Shown here: piece by piece, positions 59,186 to 64,000 of the stretch
How positions within the stretch are numbered: the first letter of the stretch is position 1
Layout of the letters: every line of letters begins with the position of its first letter
DNA from: Mercurialis annua
Taxonomy: Eukaryota > Streptophyta > Magnoliopsida > Malpighiales > Euphorbiaceae
Direction of reading: 5' to 3'
Assembly (NCBI RefSeq): GCF_937616625.2
Contig: NC_065571.1
Coordinates: forward strand, 51,259,651 to 51,323,650
Length of the DNA: 64,000 nucleotides
Program-made: the position numbers and the translations under genes
The notes under the pieces: model-generated
Databases searched by the model: none
Told to the model about the DNA's origin: nothing
What the model saw: the letters and a program-made list of their open reading frames with translations, nothing else

Positions 59186-59377
59186 ACTAATTTTTTCTAG
59201 ATATTTTCTGGTAAAGAAATACATTTTGTCGATATTCATGGAAGTTTTGGACGTGTATTTTATCACAGTGCAATGTTTCATGGACTGTTCCGATGTTCCT
59301 AGAAGATTTTTTTATTCAATTAATGGGTTTCATTATTTAACAGTAGGCACCATCATCTTAGAAGCTTATTTGGTTTT

Positions 59378-59647
59378 ACAGAGTGTGGCATATTTGGAAA
59401 GCGAGAAACAAACGAGTTATTGAAGAAAAGTCGTTGGATTTATATTCTCTGCTTTACTTGTGCATTTGCAAAACGGTTGAATTTTACAGGACGCGAAACA
59501 ATAGTTTTTCCTATTCTGAAAATGACGTATTTCGAAGTATGGACTTTTTCTGTAATAATTTCTAGTTTTTTGTTCTGCTCCTGACTCTTTTGCCTTCCAC
59601 TTATTTGTCGTTGAGTTAATTCATTGATCATTTATCTAAAAAAAAAT
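59378..59647 (+). mobile_element. 5'-truncated LINE remnant
   Basis: The frame VWHIWKARNKRVIEEKSLDL resembles the segment after the zf-RVT domain at the C-terminus of plant LINE reverse transcriptases (WxxWKxRN). It is followed by a T-rich 3' tail region and an A-run at about 59638-59647. The reverse transcriptase domain is absent. Confidence 0.5.
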
Positions 59648-59649
59648 GG

Positions 59650-60155
59650 GAAGAAAAGCCGAATAAAATAAATATGTATCATACTGAGATGAAAAATTAA
59701 AAAGATTAAATTCATTAAAAAATGATATAGTGGAATCATGAAATTATAATATTATTATAAAAATTAGTTTAAATTGCAACCATATGTAAAAAAATTGGAT
59801 TTTCCTTTACAAGTAGACCTATATATAGACAATAAGATAGATAAATTTGATAAATTTAACTCTATTACTATTAATTAAGCAGCTAAAATGGAATAGGAAT
59901 GTAAACATAGATCAAATTTTACATAAAAAAGGTGTGTAGGGAAATGTCGGTCCCGATGATGCACAACCCCATGAGCAATTGTTTAATTGAAGGAAGGAAT
60001 GTCAATAATTAATTAATAATTATTGCCAATAAGATAAATGTGGATTATGTCGGTCTGGATATCAATATCTTCCCACATCAAAAAAAAAAAAAAGAATCCG
60101 AAGAAATGTCAATAATTAATTTAGATTTTTTCTCCTTCTTAATTTTATAGAATAA
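59650..60155. other. Intergenic stretch with an odd direct repeat
   Basis: No gene. GAAGGAATGTCAATAATTAAT (59992-60012) recurs with one change at 60100-60120, about 85 bp apart, and an A-run (60080-60093) lies between. Confidence 0.5.
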
Positions 60156-60164
60156 TATAACTTG

Positions 60165-60430
60165 AAATGAAAATGCTTGCTTGGATTTGTTCTAATGGTC
60201 TAAGTCAGCCATTTTTACGCCAAAAGTCGTGGGTTTGAACCATAGCTACGCCCTTTCTTAATATGAAGCGGTTGAAGCCCTTTTTTAATATGAAGCGGTT
60301 GAAGTTGGACTGCTGGCTATTATAACTTGAAATTTTTAGATATGTGGGCTTGCAGGCGGTCCACATCTCGAGATTTAATTTTGATATTGAATTTCGGCTC
60401 AGTAAAGTGAATTCTCGTTAAAAAAAAAAG
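60165..60430 (+). mobile_element. SINE-like candidate with poly(A) end
   Basis: Near the start are TGGTCTAAGTCAGCC and GTGGGTTTGAACC, similar to tRNA-type A and B boxes. The stretch ends in an A-run (60421-60429). TATAACTTG occurs before it (60156-60164) and after it (60432-60440), but also once inside near 60322, so the duplication is not certain. A 25-bp direct repeat with TTAATATGAAGCGGTTGAAG is inside. Confidence 0.45.
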
Positions 60431-60853
60431 TTATAACTTGGAGTATTTGTTCACTAAGGTAATTTATGTAAATAATTAAGTATATATAGTTGTGCTTTTG
60501 GAGATACACTGTCGATATGTTTTTACATTTTTGGTTAGTTAATTATGTAAATATGCATGTATATAGAAGTGTTTATAAAGTATAGCTTGATTAATTAGCT
60601 TTCATTCGGCATTTTCAGCTATTGTTTCATTGTTTATTGTTGCAATTCTACTACATGCTCATTTGTCCCCTTTTCTTGTTCATTTTTTCCACTATATTGA
60701 AAGCAATAAACATATAAAATATATATTAAACCAATGTGATTAATAAATAATAAATATCTATTTTTTAGAATTAATAAACATTTATTTTGCCTGAATATGT
60801 TTCTTTAAATTTGTATCCTTTCTAAATAGATTGTTAATTACTGTTATCATGAG

Positions 60854-61292
60854 CAGGTGGTTTGCATTCGGTTTTTTTTGATTCGGTTCGGAAGTGAAAT
60901 TATCAAAATCGATTGGTTTTTTAAGAATAAAAAAACCAAACCAAATTTTGAGAAAAAAATTAGTTCGGTTTTGTTTGGTTTTTGGTTTTACCTAATCAAA
61001 AAAATAATACTTCTTTATAAAGTTTTACTTATAAAAAATCAAAATAAAATAAAATAAAACTTTTAAAAATCAAATCTAAATCGAATTGTAATGTCTTATA
61101 CATTTTAGTATTTAAATATAAAATAAAATAGTATTAATTAAAAAAATAGTAATATTTTAAAAAAAATAATAAATTTATATGTAAATTTTCGGTTTTTTAA
61201 AACTTAAAAGTGAACTGAACCAAAATGTATAATAAATTCATAATACTAAAACTGGACCGGCCATTTTCGGTTCGATTTCAGCAATACCCCTA
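60854..61292. mobile_element. Non-autonomous hAT element with perfect 8-bp duplication
   Basis: Flanked by ATCATGAG (60846-60853 and 61293-61300). The ends CAGGTGGTTTGCATTCGG and GATTTCAGCAATACCCCTA are imperfect inverted repeats with GGTTCGGTTTT motifs inside. The small ORF 60857-61057 is repeat text. Confidence 0.8.
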
Positions 61293-61300
61293 ATCATGAG

Positions 61301-62209
61301 TCCTTTTAACCTATAACCTTCGATATTTGGTTTACTAACCATTAAATAAATCATAAATATATTATACAATTACATTTTTTAATACAAATATACGTATGTC
61401 AAATTTAAACATGCATATATAAATTTTAACCGGTTAACTCCATTGAAACTACTATAACTAATAAATCCATAATCTCACAATTTTTGTTGTAGCGGTCTAA
61501 AAAAATCGAACCATATTTTTAACCTGATACATCTATACTTTTATGTTTTATGTGCAGCGTGCTCGATATCTCTGTAGATGAAGTCTTGAGATTTTTGCAA
61601 ATAAAAATAGAAAAGCATATTTATATTATAACTTTTAAGGAATACTCGAACCAAATTGTATTTTGAATTATAGTCGAACCGGTTGAACCAACATTTTTAA
61701 TCGAAAGGTTGAACCAACAGATTTGATTTTTTTTCTCTTGGATTTGAATTTTTAGTGGGTAGGATGAATGGTCGCTATACCTTTTTTTTCTTTATAGATG
61801 AATGGTCACTATACTTGTTGCTGATTAGAGATTATAATATTCTTTATGAATGAGTGTTAACTTATGTAAAAACAAATGAAGGTACGAGAGATGGGATATT
61901 GTTATGTTTTGTAACACAAGTGCTAATCTTTTCATGTTAGAGGAAACTTTGAATTTAAATTTTTTATAAAAATATCTTGTCATTTTGGCTAAATCAAGCA
62001 CAAAATATTTGGGACCATTAGCCTCTATTGGTGGGATTTTGATATTACGAGTTGTTGCATTTATGCACCAATATGAGTTTATACTACGCAAAATTATATA
62101 ATTATTGTTGTTTAGGTTTCAAATTTCCAAAACATAATTTCCATGCAATTTATTACTAGCTATCCATATTATATGATGTTGGATGTAACTCTATTGAAAT
62201 TTTAAATAA
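61301..62209. other. AT-rich stretch, no gene seen
   Basis: Fragments such as TCGAACCGGTTGAACC near 61675 suggest old hAT debris. The ORF at 61825-62091 (-) has no domain. Confidence 0.5.
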
Positions 62210-62294
62210 TTTTTACGTAAATTGGAGTTTAGAGTAACAATATATATATTAATATATAGTGTTACTCTAAACTAAACTCCAATTTACGTAAAAA
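62210..62294. repeat. Near-perfect hairpin
   Basis: The left arm TTTTTACGTAAATTGGAGTT with TAGAGTAACA is mirrored by the right arm (TGTTACTCTAAACT, AACTCCAATTTACGTAAAAA), with only a 5-base duplication in the right arm and an AT-rich loop. No target duplication was identified. Confidence 0.9.
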
Positions 62295-63417
62295 TGAAAT
62301 GGTTGATATATATTATATTTTTTAAAACATAAATTATGTCAGGTATTTCTTGTGTCATATTCTTTTACAAATCCAACGTAAAGTTCTAAAAAGTTTAATA
62401 AATGTATATTTAATATTTAAAAAAAATTCAACAATATACTTATTTTGGAAGAACGATATGTCACGTGTGGGATAATTATTTTCTTAGTTATAGTATTTTC
62501 AAATATTTTAATTTGAGTATTTGATTGACAATTAATTTTATAGCTAGATATGCTGGTAATATAGATATTCAAAAATTTAATTTTTGATAATGTCAGATTT
62601 TGTCAGCTGGGCCATATATAAACTCACAAATCACAAACATAGAAGGATATATATCAATTTGTAATGATTATTACTTTTACTTTTAGACACTAAGATTAAT
62701 AATTAAATATGAATTTCTGGTTGACAGAAACTAAAGATCAATAATCAATATGATTGCTGGTTGACACAAATTACATGCGGGATTTATGATTATCACTTGT
62801 AAAGCATAAATGGATCAGCAGATTAATTAGTGGACTCCATCTAATTTAATGGTTCACAACCAATTACACTCCATTATTAAATTAATACTAATAAATTTAA
62901 ATTAAAAATTTATAAGATAACTACGAGATTGTTCGTTTTTCTAATTAATTATGGTTCAAATTCAGATGAAGTGTGTTTGAATTGATAGCTCATGGTTTGG
63001 AAAATGATCAGTGTACGTTATGTTTTCTTGTTTATGATAGACATAAATTAGTCTTCTGTTTTTGATTCAATGATAGACATCAAAAATTAGAAAGATTCTT
63101 CAGATAAATTCTGACATGATTCTAATCATAGATTCCCAAATAAAGACAAACTTAATACTATTATTATCATTTCTATAACTCTTTAAATTACTGCTCCCTC
63201 CTCATTCCATTCACTTAACATTAATTCAAAAACAAATACACAATTTTTGTTTTATGAGCAAACTAATACAAAGGAATAATTAATGAAGATTTTTTTTAAT
63301 ATATGAACTACTGTAAAATATATAAATTCATGTCTAGTATCTCACGACTATATTGGCGGTACAAATCAGGAGGGGACCTACCTCAGGATCAGGAGGGGTC
63401 ATGAACCTCTCAAAATA
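62295..63417. other. Intergenic stretch, no gene seen
   Basis: No open frame of note. At 63355-63405 are two ATCAGGAGGGG motifs that resemble the end of the small insertion at 48672-48943, possibly debris of the same repeat. Confidence 0.5.
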
Positions 63418-63641
63418 GAGAGATTCTTAGGTAGATTTAGTTTTACACGTTATCCGTGAACTAAGCCTATCATATAATGACATGTCATTAAAATGACGGC
63501 AATTTTGTAAATTCGTTTATTACTTATTTACACTTTTAAATGGTAATATTACAAAATTGCCATCATTTGAATGACGTGTTATTATGTGATAGGTTTAGTC
63601 CACAGACGACGTGGTGGGCTGAGTCTACCAAAAAATTTCTC
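63418..63641. mobile_element. Mutator-like MITE, compact copy with 9-bp duplication
   Basis: Starts GAGAGATTCTTAGGTAG and ends CTACCAAAAAATTTCTC, with inverted repeats extending inwards (CCTATCATATAATGACATG versus CGTGTTATTATGTGATAGG). It is flanked by CTCAAAATA on both sides (63409-63417 and 63642-63650). It is the intact form of the MITE at 48509-49008. Confidence 0.85.
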
Positions 63642-63650
63642 CTCAAAATA

Positions 63651-64000
63651 ACATGATTCTTTTACTATTATAATAACTAAAGTTCATACACATCGTTAAA
63701 CTATGTGTGAAATTTCAATTTCCACATAAAAATACAAGATTTTAAAAAATCATCCTTAGACTAAAATGACAGAGTAAGAAAAATATAATTTTTCGAATTA
63801 GTAACATTGTTGTTAAATCTTAACTAAATTATATTATCATTCTATTAGTTGGCTCCTCCAAAATACATGTCTAGGTTCGATAAACACCGTGGTGTACCGA
63901 AATTTTAGAGTATTGCGATTTGCATCAAATTGTTGTACAAGTCGTGATGTGTAAACACGCCACCTTTTCACATTCTTGAAAATATTCAACAATGTGAAGT
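63651..64000. other. Right edge of window, no gene seen
   Basis: AT-rich with no coding frame. A feature crossing the window edge cannot be judged. Confidence 0.4.

Overview
The window is nuclear DNA from a eudicot plant. It is AT-rich, its genes have GT-AG introns, its proteins match plant families (chloroplast UDP-sulfoquinovose synthase, mitochondrial FTSH4-type protease, INDETERMINATE-DOMAIN zinc finger), and most of it is transposable elements of typical plant types. No rRNA gene, confident tRNA gene, CRISPR array or prokaryotic operon was seen. The species cannot be named from the sequence alone.

Genic part (about 4.0-17.3 kb). Three host genes with readable exon structures lie close together. 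SQD1 (+, 4686-6586, two coding exons) makes UDP-sulfoquinovose for the chloroplast sulfolipid. A seven-exon alpha/beta hydrolase (-, 6949-9103) converges on it. A seven-exon FTSH4-like i-AAA protease (-, 12231-17307) follows. Between the last two sit a MULE (10085-11642) carrying a captured LRR-extensin fragment and a small hAT element. A related MULE lies at 789-1739, and an element with inverted minisatellite ends (2736-3958) lies just upstream of SQD1.

Repeat part (about 17.8-49.0 kb). This holds a series of small foldback elements, several with exact or near-exact 9-bp target duplications (Mutator-like). It also holds a broken PIF/Harbinger element with a TAA duplication, a decayed B-GATA factor gene, and a long AT-rich GTTGAT/ATCAAC inverted repeat field. 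A three-level nest occupies 27.7-46.3 kb: a hAT element with a broken transposase contains a solo LTR (TSD TTAGC), which contains a very young LARD-type LTR retrotransposon in the opposite orientation. Its 3.3-kb LTRs are almost identical, its TSD is GTTTT, and it has a tRNA-iMet-type PBS and a PPT but no pol.

IDD/MULE part (49.2-58.6 kb). An intact INDETERMINATE-DOMAIN C2H2 transcription factor gene (-, 49267-50959) has, about 270 bp upstream of its ATG, a 7.3-kb autonomous-looking MULE (51241-58551, 9-bp TSD ATTATTAAT). The MULE carries a full transposase gene, a small ORF of unknown family, and a gene with the plant mobile domain (PMD) seen in MAIN/MAIL-type proteins. The PMD gene appears damaged near its start. 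The MULE ends are studded with alternating copies of a 23-bp palindrome-forming unit.

The last part (58.6-64.0 kb) has only small elements: a Stowaway MITE, LINE and SINE remnants, a hAT MITE with a perfect 8-bp duplication, a near-perfect hairpin and a Mutator-like MITE. No host gene was recognised there. All exon boundaries were read by eye from GT/AG sites, frame and family resemblance. No search or alignment program was run.
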